64,000 nt of DNA, from contig CAITDJ010000124.1 in the NCBI GenBank assembly GCA_903891085.1, positions 1 through 64,000 of the forward strand. The letters run 5' to 3'. A program made the translations under genes and the position numbers. Positions 18,269-27,707 of this stretch are shown piece after piece; the stretch's first letter is position 1; each line of letters begins with the position of its first letter. This DNA comes from an uncultured Bacteroidota bacterium (GTDB lineage Bacteria > Bacteroidota > Bacteroidia > Bacteroidales > F082). The notes beneath the pieces were generated by a model. It was given only the letters and a program-made list of their open reading frames with translations, made no database searches and was not told the origin of the DNA.

Positions 18269-18306
18269 CAATCAGCTAAAAGGCATTAGCCTTTAAATAA
18301 CTGATT

Positions 18307-19575
18307 ATGAGAATAGCCCTGAAAAAATCATTGAACGAAGACTGGATGGCAGTTTTCACCGCGTTTATCATCATTGCGTTGACCATTTTTATCTACGAGA
18401 AAGTGCCGTCGTTACCGATGCTTTTCAATCCAAAAGAAAAATGGAGCGGATCGGAATTTCTTACCGGATTTCTTTCGCGTCCCAATCTGTTGCGCATCGT
18501 GTACATTTTTCTGGCTTTTGCCTTGTTAGCCTGGGCAGGATTGAAACTTGCCGGCAAAAAAACCAATTATTTCTTTGGATCATTCATCATTATTGCCTTG
18601 CTGGCAACATTGGCACAGGTTATTTCAACACACACATCGGTAAAGGCAGTAAACCTTGAAACTGTATTGTTTTCGGTGCTTATTGGCTTGATTATCAGCA
18701 ATACAACGAAACTTCCCGGGTGGATATTACAGGCGGTGCAAAGCGAATTTTATATCAAAATAGGCCTTGTGCTGCTGGGCACAACTGTGCTGTTCAACAA
18801 CATCATGAAGGCTGGGGCGTTGGGACTGATTCAGGCGCTTGTGGTGGTGATATCGGTATGGTATATCGCTTATTGGGTGGCCCGAAAATTGAAGGTTGAT
18901 GCTGAAATGTCGACAATGCTGGCCTCTGCTGTTTCCATCTGCGGCGTGTCGGCAGCCATCGCCACCTGTGGCGCAATAAAAGGCGACAATAAAAAACTTT
19001 CGTATGTTATTTCGCTGGTGTTGATTGTTGCTATCCCCATGATGCTCATCATGCCTTATCTGGCCAAGTGGATGGGACTCACACAGGAAGTAGCGGGTGC
19101 GTGGATCGGCGGGACCATCGACACTACCGGAGCCGTGGTGGCCACCGGAACAATTATCGGCGAAACAGCACAGAAATATGCCGTCATCATCAAATCGGCG
19201 CAAAATGTTTTGCTGGGTTTAGCCGCTTTCGCCATTTCCATGTATTGGGCTTATTCAAAAAAAGGCAGTGGCGTCGAAAAACCAACCGTCCGCGTAATCT
19301 GGGAACGCTTCCCTAAATTTGTTCTCGGTTTCATTATGACTTCAGTGTTGTTTTCATTCATCCTGAATGCCGAAACCGTGAAACAAGCCGGAGACACCAT
19401 TAAAGGATATCAGAACATCTTTTTCAGTATCGCCTTTGTTTGTATTGGCCTCGAAACAAGATTCCGCGACATCTTCAGTGCCGAAAACCGAAAACCGATG
19501 TATGCATTTCTCATTGCACAGGGCATCAATGTAGTGATCACTTTTGTCGTTGCCTATCTGCTATTTAACAGTTAG
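18307..19575 (+). CDS. YeiH/UPF0324-family integral membrane protein (putative sulfate exporter)
   Basis: 422-aa inner-membrane protein with about ten hydrophobic segments. The family-typical core ASAVSICGVSAAIATCGAI and GGTIDTTGAVVATGTIIGE are both present, followed by IIKSAQNVLLG. This places it in the conserved hypothetical 698 / YeiH family, often annotated as putative sulfate exporters; direct biochemical evidence for that role is limited. Its N-terminus is longer than in E. coli YeiH, with an additional polar loop. It has its own promoter-like sequence and no operon partner. Confidence 0.85.
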   Translation: MRIALKKSLNEDWMAVFTAFIIIALTIFIYEKVPSLPMLFNPKEKWSGSEFLTGFLSRPNLLRIVYIFLAFALLAWAGLKLAGKKTNYFFGSFIIIALLATLAQVISTHTSVKAVNLETVLFSVLIGLIISNTTKLPGWILQAVQSEFYIKIGLVLLGTTVLFNNIMKAGALGLIQALVVVISVWYIAYWVARKLKVDAEMSTMLASAVSICGVSAAIATCGAIKGDNKKLSYVISLVLIVAIPMMLIMPYLAKWMGLTQEVAGAWIGGTIDTTGAVVATGTIIGETAQKYAVIIKSAQNVLLGLAAFAISMYWAYSKKGSGVEKPTVRVIWERFPKFVLGFIMTSVLFSFILNAETVKQAGDTIKGYQNIFFSIAFVCIGLETRFRDIFSAENRKPMYAFLIAQGINVVITFVVAYLLFNS

Positions 19576-19692
19576 TCTATCTACTGATTTGCGTTTGCCA
19601 ACTTTATGAAAAACAACAAGTTATTTCAGCTTGTTTTGATTCAGTAATTTCCTTTTCCCCATTTATAATCAACCGGCTTCTGGTTCAAAAAA

Positions 19693-19721
19693 TTGTTTTT
19701 TTAAAAAAAGTAATACATTTG
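19693..19721 (+). promoter_or_regulatory. Candidate promoter of the fabH-like gene
   Basis: TTG at 19693-19695 and TACATTTG at 19714-19721 with an 18-bp spacer fit the Bacteroidota consensus. The transcript leader would be about 135 bases. The rest of the 19576-19861 gap shows no gene. Confidence 0.45.
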
Positions 19722-19861
19722 ACGCGCTTTAGCACTGATTCTGTTCTGCTCAGGTGTAGGTTTGGGGAATGTAATTTAGGGGGTTACCATACTCAATATC
19801 ACATATTCATACTATAAATAACTAAGAGAAATCCTGATTTCTCTGCTAAAAAAACTTGCTT

Positions 19862-20833
19862 ATGCGTAATGTATTTATTAAGGGAACCGGTTCGTATGCA
19901 CCCGAAAACGTAGTAAAAAACGCATTTTTCGAAAAAATTGGTTCCTCAGACGAATGGATATACTCACATCTGGGTATCAAAGAAAGACGGATTTCAACCG
20001 GTGAAACCACCAGTGATTTGGGTTACAAAGCTGGTTTACTGGCGATTGAAAATGCCGGATTGACTGTAAATGATATTGATTTGTTGATTGTTGCAACTGC
20101 CACACCCGACCGTCAGGCACCTTCATGCGCTTGTTTTATACAGGAAAAAATGGAAGCATTTAACACTGTTGCCTTCGATGTGGCAGCAGTTTGTTCGGGC
20201 GCTTTGTTTACCATTTCTGTGGGCGTGCAGTATATCCGGTCAGGTATGTACAACAATGTGCTGGTGATTGGCGCCGACACATTCTCGACAATAACAAATT
20301 GGGAAAGCAGGGATTCTGTTTTTTTTGGTGACGGCGCGGGTGCAATCGTACTTTCCCATACAGACGAGGATAAGGGTTTTATTGATTTTATTTTGCATGC
20401 CGATGGCCGTGGAAAAGAGCATTTTAACATCCCGGCCGGAGGATCGGAAAATCCAACCACCCAGCAAACGATTGATAACAAAGGACATTTTTTTCAGATG
20501 AACGGCAAGGAAGTCTATAAAACTGCCATTGAGGTTGTTCCGTCATGCATTAACGAGATTCTGTTAAAAAATAAAATGACAATCGATGAAATCGACTTTA
20601 TGCTTCCGCATCAGCCGAGTATATTGATTTTGAAAGAGATTGCCCGCCGCGTTGGACTTCCTTTCGAAAAGGTAAAAACCAATATGGACCGTTATGCCAA
20701 TACCTCAGGAGGTACCATCCCCATTCTGCTCGATGAAGTGCATCGCAATAACGAATTCAAACCAGGCAACATTTTACTATTCGCTGCAGTTGGCGCAGGC
20801 TGGACATGGGGAACGGCTTTGTATAAGTGGTAA
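19862..20833 (+). CDS. fabH: 3-oxoacyl-ACP synthase III (KAS III)
   Basis: 323 aa, a normal FabH length. It condenses an acyl-CoA starter with malonyl-ACP to begin fatty-acid or related acyl-chain synthesis. The catalytic triad is visible: Cys111 in VAAVCSGALF, His250 in LPHQPS, and Asn280 in YANTSGG. The ATG at 19862 is preferred to the in-frame TTG six bases upstream. An enoyl-ACP reductase gene follows on the same strand after a 128-bp gap that holds an intergenic repeat, so they may or may not be co-transcribed. No ACP or other fab gene is adjacent; a role in a specialised acyl chain is therefore as possible as housekeeping synthesis. Confidence 0.88.
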   Translation: MRNVFIKGTGSYAPENVVKNAFFEKIGSSDEWIYSHLGIKERRISTGETTSDLGYKAGLLAIENAGLTVNDIDLLIVATATPDRQAPSCACFIQEKMEAFNTVAFDVAAVCSGALFTISVGVQYIRSGMYNNVLVIGADTFSTITNWESRDSVFFGDGAGAIVLSHTDEDKGFIDFILHADGRGKEHFNIPAGGSENPTTQQTIDNKGHFFQMNGKEVYKTAIEVVPSCINEILLKNKMTIDEIDFMLPHQPSILILKEIARRVGLPFEKVKTNMDRYANTSGGTIPILLDEVHRNNEFKPGNILLFAAVGAGWTWGTALYKW

Positions 20834-20856
20834 AACGCCGGAACAGAAAGTTCAAA

Positions 20857-20919
20857 GTTGCCAGACAGACGATATGACGAGACAGGCGACTTCGGACTTC
20901 TGTCTTCCGACTTCCAACC
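20857..20919 (+). repeat. Dispersed intergenic repeat, copy B
   Basis: A head containing CAGACAGACGATATGACGAG and then a tail of GACTTC / GTCTTCC / GACTTCC words, in the gap between fabH and the enoyl reductase. Order and orientation are as in copies A and C, with a more diverged head. Confidence 0.5.
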
Positions 20920-20961
20920 ACTAATCTCACTAATCATTAACTAAATTTAATCTAAATCTCC

Positions 20962-21795
20962 ATGAATAATCTGATGTTTGAAGGAAAAACCTATTTAATA
21001 ACCGGCATCGCCGACCGCAATTCACTTGCCATGTTTGTGGCAAAAAAAATCATTGAAAACGGAGGCAGTGTGGTTTGTACCGGTTTGGGGGTGAGTCCGT
21101 TTCATAAAAATCTATCCGAAAAAGCCATTGCTTTTCTGAATAAAAACAACGTGGATTTTCAGGAAGCTGTCCGCAGTGAACTCGGTGATTCACTCACTGA
21201 GATTCTGGACGTGACTATTGATGAAAACATCGATTACCTGGCAAAAACACTTCAGCAAAACGGCATTAAACTGCATGGATTTCTGCATGCCATTGCCATG
21301 GACAAAACCATCCGCCAAAAAGAGGTGAAACCCTTGCTTGAGGTGACAAAAGACGAATTCTGCGACACCATGGAAGTATCTGCTTTCTCATTGATACGCT
21401 TAAGCCATTACCTGACGAAATACAATGTGCTGCAACCCGACTCTTCCATTTGCTCATTAAGTTATATCGCGGCGGCTAAGGTCACTTTTCATCCTTACCG
21501 TAACATCAGCATCGCCAAGGCTGCACTGGAACGTATCACCATTGAATTGGCCGATGAGATGGGCCGAAAGAACGGAACCCGTGTAAATGCCATTCGCTTT
21601 TCGCCCTATATGGGCAGTAAGGCCGGAAACGCAACGCTAAATCAGGGTGATCTTGATATTTCGAACGAAGTTAGTCCATTGGGGAACGCCACACCCGATG
21701 ATCTGGCCAACGAAGTAGTGCATCTGTTCCGTCCCGGCGGAAGAATTACAGGCGAAATCAGGCATGTTGACGGAGGCTATAATATTATGGGCTAG
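20962..21795 (+). CDS. fabI: Enoyl-ACP reductase, FabI type
   Basis: 277-aa short-chain dehydrogenase of the FabI type that reduces enoyl-ACP with NAD(P)H. The cofactor-binding start is YLITGIADRNSLAM, the FabI-style variant of the glycine motif. The catalytic pair Tyr179 and Lys186 sits in PYRNISIAKAALER with the Tyr-x6-Lys spacing of FabI, and the C-terminus is HVDGGYNIMG. The nearest upstream gene is fabH on the same strand. Assignment to FabI is good; a diverged or specialised paralogue is possible since I cannot see whether the genome has another copy. Confidence 0.82.
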   Translation: MNNLMFEGKTYLITGIADRNSLAMFVAKKIIENGGSVVCTGLGVSPFHKNLSEKAIAFLNKNNVDFQEAVRSELGDSLTEILDVTIDENIDYLAKTLQQNGIKLHGFLHAIAMDKTIRQKEVKPLLEVTKDEFCDTMEVSAFSLIRLSHYLTKYNVLQPDSSICSLSYIAAAKVTFHPYRNISIAKAALERITIELADEMGRKNGTRVNAIRFSPYMGSKAGNATLNQGDLDISNEVSPLGNATPDDLANEVVHLFRPGGRITGEIRHVDGGYNIMG

Positions 21796-21892
21796 AAGTC
21801 TGGAGCGGGAAGTCATCAGTTTGATTCAATACTGCGGTTTGATATTTACATTTTGAATTGATCTTTTTCACCCTTCCTCTCTAATCGTACGA

Positions 21893-21924
21893 TTTGCTTT
21901 TCATCAAACAAATTTCTAATTTTG
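21893..21924 (+). promoter_or_regulatory. Candidate promoter of the C39-like lipoprotein gene
   Basis: TTTG at 21893-21896 and TAATTTTG at 21917-21924, 20-bp spacing: a full match to the Bacteroidota promoter consensus. The leader to the ATG at 22003 is about 70 bases. Confidence 0.55.
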
Positions 21925-22002
21925 AACTACTTTAAAAATCCCGCACCCTTGACATTAATTGGAAAATGAGTGTTTTTGGAATAGTACAAACATATAAAAT
22001 CA

Positions 22003-22659
22003 ATGAAAAAGATGAATAGATTCACATCACGTTTCATTACAGCCTGTCTGCTGCTGCTTACCATCGCCTGCCAGAAAAGCGACACATTTGTGCCTGAACC
22101 CATAATACCTGCATCGAACGCTTATTATGTACTCAACATCAAGAATTTTCCGGCAGCAGGTAAAATACTGCTCGATGTAAATTCATACCAGCAAACCACC
22201 GATTACAGTTGTGGTCCTTCGGCAATGATCACCTTGCTGCGCTATCTGGGCCGGGATGGTGACGAAATGACCATCGTAAATGAGATGGGCACCAGTAATA
22301 CCGCCGGCACTAATCCTGAGCAGATGGCAACATGGATGAACGGCCATGGATTTGCAGCTTCGTGGCACGAGGAAGGTTCGCTTGAGATGATCAGGGAAAA
22401 CCTCAGCAACAATATCCCCACACTCATCGAATGGAGCGACTGGGGCGGCCATTGGGTGCTGGCAGTAGGTTACGACACCCGTAACAACGACATTCTCTCG
22501 GACGATGTTATCATTTTTGCCGATCCGTATGACTACCACGATGACAGCCGCGATGGACTCACCTGGTTTAATGCCGAACGGTTTTACTATATGTGGTATG
22601 ATGGCCGCCTTTTTGGACAGTTCATGAAAAGAATTTATATCGAAGCACAGCCTGAGTAG
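22003..22659 (+). CDS. C39-like peptidase lipoprotein
   Basis: 218-aa lipoprotein; lipobox TIAC with Cys23. The mature part is a papain-like C39-type domain with catalytic Cys70 in TTDYSCGPSAM, His150 in WGGHWVLAVGY, and Asp174 in FADPYDY. Such domains cleave double-glycine leader peptides when fused to ABC exporters. Standing alone as a lipoprotein, it may instead be a peptidase or transglutaminase-like enzyme acting outside the inner membrane. No transporter or small leader-peptide gene lies nearby, so no substrate can be named. Confidence 0.78.
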   Translation: MKKMNRFTSRFITACLLLLTIACQKSDTFVPEPIIPASNAYYVLNIKNFPAAGKILLDVNSYQQTTDYSCGPSAMITLLRYLGRDGDEMTIVNEMGTSNTAGTNPEQMATWMNGHGFAASWHEEGSLEMIRENLSNNIPTLIEWSDWGGHWVLAVGYDTRNNDILSDDVIIFADPYDYHDDSRDGLTWFNAERFYYMWYDGRLFGQFMKRIYIEAQPE

Positions 22660-22821
22660 TATTTTGGTTGCAGGGTTAAGGTATTTCGCTCTTTACCATT
22701 TGGACTTTGCATTTATTATTCAATTATTTGATTATTTCTTAGCGTATCTTTACGTCTCCTTTGCAGTTATATTTTCCGACAGGCATTGAATTAATTGTTT
22801 CCATTCACAAATTATAACTTC

Positions 22822-23238
22822 ATGCTACCCACTTTCGGTTACCAAGCTCACATCATTCTCTTCGACGGCATATGCAACCTCTGCAACAGCGTGGTAAATT
22901 TCATCATCAGGCACGATGCACAAGGAAAATTTAAATTCGCTGCAGTGCAATCGAAACCCGGACAGGCGCTCCTTCAACAGGCCGGTTTGCCAATAACTGA
23001 TTTCGACACGTTTGTTTACTTTAAAGAGGAGAAACATTTCATTAAATCGACAGCGGCTTTGCAGCTGCTCAGGGATCTGGGTGGAGTGTGGAAACTGGCT
23101 TATATGTTGATGGTTATTCCACGGTCGCTGCGCGATTTTCTTTACGATCGTATCGCAAAAACAAGGTACAAAGTGTTTGGGAAGCGCGAATATTGTCAGG
23201 CGCCAACGCCGGAATTAAAAAACCGGTTCATTGATTGA
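22822..23238 (+). CDS. DCC-family thiol-disulfide oxidoreductase-like protein (DUF393)
   Basis: 138 aa. The N-terminal DGICNLCN gives the D-x-x-C-x-x-C signature (Cys18, Cys21) of the DCC family, followed by FKFAAVQSKPGQ and a later FVYFKEEKHFIKSTAALQLL typical of the family. The ATG at 22822 is preferred to an in-frame TTG at 22795. The biochemical role of the family is poorly established; a thioredoxin-like redox role is presumed. Its end lies 37 bp before the ATG of the carbonic anhydrase gene, so the two may be co-transcribed. Confidence 0.82.
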   Translation: MLPTFGYQAHIILFDGICNLCNSVVNFIIRHDAQGKFKFAAVQSKPGQALLQQAGLPITDFDTFVYFKEEKHFIKSTAALQLLRDLGGVWKLAYMLMVIPRSLRDFLYDRIAKTRYKVFGKREYCQAPTPELKNRFID

Positions 23239-23275
23239 AATTATAAAATTTAACTGGAAATCAGATTATCAAAAA

Positions 23276-23947
23276 ATGAAAAAAACACGATTATTACTGG
23301 CGACAATTGCCTTATCCATGGCTTGTTTTACGTATGGGCAGGAACACAACGAACATGCTGTATCTGAAAACAAGTCCGGCATGACTGCGTCGTTTGCATT
23401 GCATGAACTTAAGACCGGTAATCTGCGGTTTTTGGGCGATAGCCTAAAGAATACCGATTACAGAAACCAGATTGAAAAGACCAAAGACAGTCAGAAACCC
23501 CATACACTTGTCATGACCTGTATGGACTCGCGGGTTCCGCCTGAGATCATTTTTGATCAGGGGATTGGTAATATTTTTGTGCTGCGCGTGGCTGGAAACG
23601 TCGAAGACGAAAATATGCTGGGCAGCATGGAATATGCTGTGGAACACACCGGCTCAAAACTTCTTGTCGTGATGGGTCACAGCCATTGCGGTGCCGTAAA
23701 AGGTGCCGTACAAAATGCCGGGTCAGGAATGCTGACACAATTGCTCGATCAGATCAAACCCGCAATACCGGCTGATCACAAGGATCCTGACCTGATTGAG
23801 AAAACAGTAAAAAATAACGTTAAACTTACCATCGCCGATATCCTTGCAAAAAGCCATAGCATCCGCGAAATGGTTGATGATCATAAAATCGTCATTTTAG
23901 GTGCATTTTATGATATAGAAACAGGCGTTGTGACGTTTATGGAATAA
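23276..23947 (+). CDS. Exported beta-class carbonic anhydrase
   Basis: 223 aa. Interconverts CO2 and bicarbonate. The zinc site is complete: Cys82 with Asp84 and Arg86 in TCMDSRVPP, and His135 and Cys138 in GHSHCGAVKGA. The ATG at 23276 begins a clear signal peptide (LLLATIALSMACFTYGQ), so the enzyme is expected in the periplasm. An in-frame upstream start at 23231 would add 15 residues and bury that signal. Beta-class enzymes are usually cytoplasmic, so export is notable, although periplasmic members are known in other bacteria. Confidence 0.9.
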   Translation: MKKTRLLLATIALSMACFTYGQEHNEHAVSENKSGMTASFALHELKTGNLRFLGDSLKNTDYRNQIEKTKDSQKPHTLVMTCMDSRVPPEIIFDQGIGNIFVLRVAGNVEDENMLGSMEYAVEHTGSKLLVVMGHSHCGAVKGAVQNAGSGMLTQLLDQIKPAIPADHKDPDLIEKTVKNNVKLTIADILAKSHSIREMVDDHKIVILGAFYDIETGVVTFME

Positions 23948-24039
23948 TAATGGCGAAGTCGAAGGGCATCAGTATTTTGAATTCAATTTTGCCCCAAACA
24001 CCACTTCTAATACTACTTTTGTCAGTAAACAAACACAAA

Positions 24040-25263
24040 ATGAAATTTTTTTTCTTGCTGATAATTATCCTCCTATCCGCTTGTAATAAAACGGAAGATC
24101 AGGGTAACCAAAAACCGTTAATCACGCTGAGTTCCCTGACCGATGGCATGAGACTTCAATTGCAGGGAAGTGCCACGGATGCCGACGGAAAAGTTGATAA
24201 GCTTACCATAAAATGGGGCGACAATAAGTCAAATACCTATGCAAACAACGATTTTTCGCAGTTTGAATTCAACCATACTTTTACTGATCCCTCAACATAC
24301 ACTGTCACACTAACCGCCCTGGACAATGCCGGAGACAGCACCGTTCAAATAATTCAGGTGGCCGTTGATTTCAAGGAAACTTCACTCAATGGCATCAGGC
24401 CGAATCTATTCAAAACAGCCGCTGATGAATATCTAATCTTTACGATCAACCTTCATACCTACCAGGAAACCTCACAAAATGAAAAGTTTAACTTCATCAC
24501 CGATGTAATTGGTCTGATGGACATTGATTTCATCGCTTTTCAGGAATGTGCACAACACAAAGATGCTGCCATTACCGAAGGTATTATCCGTGAAGACAAT
24601 ATGGCCCTTGAGATCACCAATCGCCTGAAAGTGAAATACAATACCGATTACAGTTTTGTCTGGAATTGGGCACATTATGGCTGGGATGTGTGGGAAGAAG
24701 GCGTGGCAGTAGTATCGAAACACCCGCTGCTTTTCAGCGAAGACCGGTATATCTCAACCGCCACCGGAACAACCACCATCACTTCACGCAAGGTTATTTT
24801 TGGCGCATATCAGATTCCGGAAGGTGAATTCCATTTGTATTCGGCACACACCCACTGGCGCTCTGCGCTTACCGATGAAGAACAAAACAGGCAGATTGAA
24901 AACATAAAAACGATGGTTGCCGAAAATGAATCGTGGCATTTTGGTGCGTTGAGTGTTGTTTGTGGCGATTTCAATGGAAACCCAACAAGCGATTATCCCT
25001 GGAGTGAAGGCTACAACACCATGGTGAAAGACGATGTGTTTCAGGATACCTTTTTTAAAATCTACCCCGATGCCAACAACACACCTGCACAGGCGATCTA
25101 CAACACCATTGGCGGTGATCTCCCGGGAAGGATTGATTACATTTTCATGAAGAAAAACGCGCGTTTGCAGGTGGTCGATTCACAGATTATCTTCACAGAA
25201 GATATTATTGGCAGGGTATCAGATCATTTTGGTGTACTGACGAAGTTGAAGATCGGGAGGTGA
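24040..25263 (+). CDS. Endonuclease/exonuclease/phosphatase-family lipoprotein with PKD-like domain
   Basis: 407-aa lipoprotein; lipobox LLSAC with Cys15. A short PKD/Ig-like domain covers about residues 25-110 (WGDNKSNTY...FTDPSTYTVTLTALDNAGD). The rest is an endonuclease/exonuclease/phosphatase fold with the landmarks DFIAFQEC (metal Glu), CGDFNGNPTSD and SDHFGVLTKL (catalytic Asp-His). The ATG at 24040 is chosen over 23950 because it opens the signal peptide. It could be a surface nuclease or a phosphodiesterase for phospholipids or other phosphoesters; the sequence alone does not decide. Confidence 0.82.
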   Translation: MKFFFLLIIILLSACNKTEDQGNQKPLITLSSLTDGMRLQLQGSATDADGKVDKLTIKWGDNKSNTYANNDFSQFEFNHTFTDPSTYTVTLTALDNAGDSTVQIIQVAVDFKETSLNGIRPNLFKTAADEYLIFTINLHTYQETSQNEKFNFITDVIGLMDIDFIAFQECAQHKDAAITEGIIREDNMALEITNRLKVKYNTDYSFVWNWAHYGWDVWEEGVAVVSKHPLLFSEDRYISTATGTTTITSRKVIFGAYQIPEGEFHLYSAHTHWRSALTDEEQNRQIENIKTMVAENESWHFGALSVVCGDFNGNPTSDYPWSEGYNTMVKDDVFQDTFFKIYPDANNTPAQAIYNTIGGDLPGRIDYIFMKKNARLQVVDSQIIFTEDIIGRVSDHFGVLTKLKIGR

Positions 25264-25362
25264 TAGCACAAGAATGATACAATTCGAATCTGCCCGTGCA
25301 ATTTGAAAAGCAATTAATTTCATCTAAAACTTTGTCCTACTTTTACCTAAACTTTGTAAATC

Positions 25363-26238
25363 ATGAACTTTTCACGCTTTTCGCTTGGCCTGATGCGCCT
25401 GAATGACTGGGGTTTCACCACCAGCCAGTTGATCCGGTTTATTGAACAGAATCTCGAACTCGGCATCACTGCCATGGACCATGCCGATATATACGGAAGC
25501 TACACATGTGAGGAAAACTTCGGAAAAGCAATCGCCGGAAAGCCACTCCTAAGGAGTAGGATGCAGCTGGTAACGAAATGCGGTATCAAATTGGTTTCAG
25601 AAAACCGGCCGGCACATACCATTCATGCCTATGATACCTGCATGAGACACATTCTCCAATCGGCCGAAAACTCACTAAAATATTTGCAAACCGATTATTT
25701 GGATTTGCTGTTGATTCACCGTCCTGATCCTTTGATGAATGTTGATGAAATAGCGGAGGCATTCCGTCAACTGAAAGCGGAAGGCAAGGTGTTGCATGTT
25801 GGCGTGTCGAATTTTTCAGCATCTCAGTTTGATCTGCTGCAATCGCGCCTCGATTTTCCATTAGTGACAAACCAGGTGGAAGTTTCGGTACTGAAATTAG
25901 ATTCAATATACGATGGTGTGCTCGATCAATGCCAGCAATACCGCATCAAACCCATGTCATGGTCACCACTGGCAGGCGGTAATTTATTTCACAGCAGCGA
26001 AGCCCGGGCCATAAGATTACGCAAAGCGCTTGACAATATTTGTAAAGCTACAGGCGGATATAGTATGGATCAGATTGCGCTGGCCTGGTTGTTGAAACAT
26101 CCCTCAGGCATTATTCCCGTGATCGGAAGTGGAAATATTGACCGTATAAAAAAGGCAGTCGATTCGGAGAAAATCATATTGACCGGTGATCAGTGGTTTT
26201 CAATTCTGGAAGCCTCCACAGGTGTTGAAGTGCCATAA
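25363..26238 (+). CDS. Aldo/keto reductase
   Basis: 291-aa NADPH-dependent oxidoreductase of the (alpha/beta)8 aldo/keto reductase family, resembling the YdhF group. The catalytic tetrad is Asp42 and Tyr44 in HADIYG, Lys71 in VTKCG, and His118 in LLIHRP. The cofactor-binding end IIPVIGSGNIDRIKKAV is present. It stands alone between a lipoprotein gene and a small membrane protein gene. The aldehyde or ketone substrate is unknown. Confidence 0.88.
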   Translation: MNFSRFSLGLMRLNDWGFTTSQLIRFIEQNLELGITAMDHADIYGSYTCEENFGKAIAGKPLLRSRMQLVTKCGIKLVSENRPAHTIHAYDTCMRHILQSAENSLKYLQTDYLDLLLIHRPDPLMNVDEIAEAFRQLKAEGKVLHVGVSNFSASQFDLLQSRLDFPLVTNQVEVSVLKLDSIYDGVLDQCQQYRIKPMSWSPLAGGNLFHSSEARAIRLRKALDNICKATGGYSMDQIALAWLLKHPSGIIPVIGSGNIDRIKKAVDSEKIILTGDQWFSILEASTGVEVP

Positions 26239-26455
26239 AATCAGACCATGATCCCGCGATGCATAATTGTCTAAATATATGTAATTCTGCCATATATATC
26301 AAAATGCACGCATACTTTCCTACTGATTAATTTTCTTATTAACCGGGTATTGACTTTGTCGGATTTGTGAATTATTTTTACCGTCCTGATTCGATTTTTA
26401 TTGTAACTGACAGATTCAGGCGATACAACTAAACTGACCTTAAAACTTTTTGCGG

Positions 26456-26857
26456 ATGAAAAGAAAACTTCAGATAGCATTAGGCATTATTCAGGCCTTT
26501 GTAGCCCTGGGCGCCATACCGGCAGGTTTTTCGATGATAATTCAACCCAACGGATCTGGATTAGGAATGACTACCAAATTTTTACATGAATCTCCGTTTA
26601 CCAATTTTTTTATCCCGGGTCTTTTCCTTTTTACTGTAAATGGACTTGCGAATCTGGTGGTGTCGATACTAACATTCAGGAAGCATAAATATTCCGGAAA
26701 ACTGAGTTTGATGCTGGGGCTCATCCTCGTCGGATGGATCGTTATCCAGGTTTGGTCAACCGGCTATATCAGTTTCATGCAGCCGCTATTTTTTAGTATC
26801 GGATTAGTAGAGTTTGTTTTGGCTTATATGCTGCTGAAAAAAACCGGGCAGGAATAA
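26456..26857 (+). CDS. Small four-helix membrane protein, unknown function
   Basis: 133 aa with four hydrophobic segments (about 8-28, 44-64, 77-97, 103-125) and no recognisable catalytic motif. The ATG at 26456 is preferred to a TTG two codons upstream. It lies convergent to a PAP2 phosphatase gene. It resembles generic conserved inner-membrane proteins; I cannot assign a function. Confidence 0.7.
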   Translation: MKRKLQIALGIIQAFVALGAIPAGFSMIIQPNGSGLGMTTKFLHESPFTNFFIPGLFLFTVNGLANLVVSILTFRKHKYSGKLSLMLGLILVGWIVIQVWSTGYISFMQPLFFSIGLVEFVLAYMLLKKTGQE

Positions 26858-26908
26858 AAGATCCTTTCAAAGCAAGTCGATTTTCTACAAACTTTACCTC
26901 ATGCGGCA

Positions 26909-27532
26909 TCAATTTTTAATGATTTTCTTTTTCTGAATATGTTTTTTCTGTAGCCATTGCTGCCCTATGAAGCACAAATACGCCGATCCGGCACCGATCA
27001 ATGCCCCGGCGAACACATCGCTCGGATAATGCACACCCAGCGCTATTCGCGAATAGCCAACCGTTACTGCCCAGGCATAAGCAGGAACAATCACATACCA
27101 TTTTGGATAAACAATTGTCAGGGCTGTTGCTAAAGAAAAAGCATCGGATGTGTGTCCCGATGGAAATGAAGGACTTCCGCCACCGGTCATTTTTTCGATA
27201 TAAAAATAGGTGTCGAAAGGTCGGGTACGGTCGATGCTGTATTTTAAAATGTTCGTAATAACAGCAGCTGTAAGCACGGAAGCACCGATATACAACGAGC
27301 GTTTTCGTGTGAGTGTGTCTTTCATCAGATAGCTGAAGCCAAACATCACAACCGGTAAACCAAAAGCAACCGGACCGGCGGAGTTGGAGACGTGTTTTAA
27401 AAACCCGTCGAGTTGCTCATTCCGGTTGAGGTTGATATTGCGCAATATATCGATGTCAATGTTCTGAGAAAATACTGACACAGAAAGAAAAAAGAAAAAC
27501 AGGATGATTCTCAACATTCTTGATTCAGACAA
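26909..27532 (-). CDS. PAP2-family phosphatase, exported/membrane
   Basis: 207-aa PAP2 (type 2 phosphatidic acid phosphatase) protein. All three motifs are present: KYSIDRTRP, PSFPSGH and SRIALGVHYPSD. An N-terminal signal or anchor (LRIILFFFFLSVSVFSQ) precedes about four further hydrophobic segments, so catalysis is on the periplasmic side. Likely substrates are undecaprenyl pyrophosphate or lipid phosphates. It has no operon partner. Confidence 0.88.
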   Translation of the reverse strand: MSESRMLRIILFFFFLSVSVFSQNIDIDILRNINLNRNEQLDGFLKHVSNSAGPVAFGLPVVMFGFSYLMKDTLTRKRSLYIGASVLTAAVITNILKYSIDRTRPFDTYFYIEKMTGGGSPSFPSGHTSDAFSLATALTIVYPKWYVIVPAYAWAVTVGYSRIALGVHYPSDVFAGALIGAGSAYLCFIGQQWLQKKHIQKKKIIKN

Positions 27533-27707
27533 AAATTTCGATGGGTTTATAAAGTCAAAAAAATCTATTTATTGTTTCTTGTTAATAAATGACAATGTTT
27601 ATGCTTTGCCACAAAAACAAGCATTTCGCAGCGTGTGGCATGCTTAAATTTATCGGTATTGCTGATAAAAATCCTTAACAGGCCGGCTTCAGATTGGGCT
27701 TCCATGA

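Noticed and set aside
21796-21825. A fifth copy of the dispersed repeat after the enoyl reductase
   Set aside because: Only a short GAAGTCTGGAGCGGGAAG-type similarity, too weak to call.
25264-25362. Possible tRNA from a TTCGAATC-like T-loop near 25280
   Set aside because: No acceptor, D or anticodon stem could be drawn around it.
25318-25362. Two AACTTTGT words ahead of the aldo/keto reductase as promoter boxes
   Set aside because: The TA dinucleotide is one base too far from TTTG in both, so neither fits TAnnTTTG.
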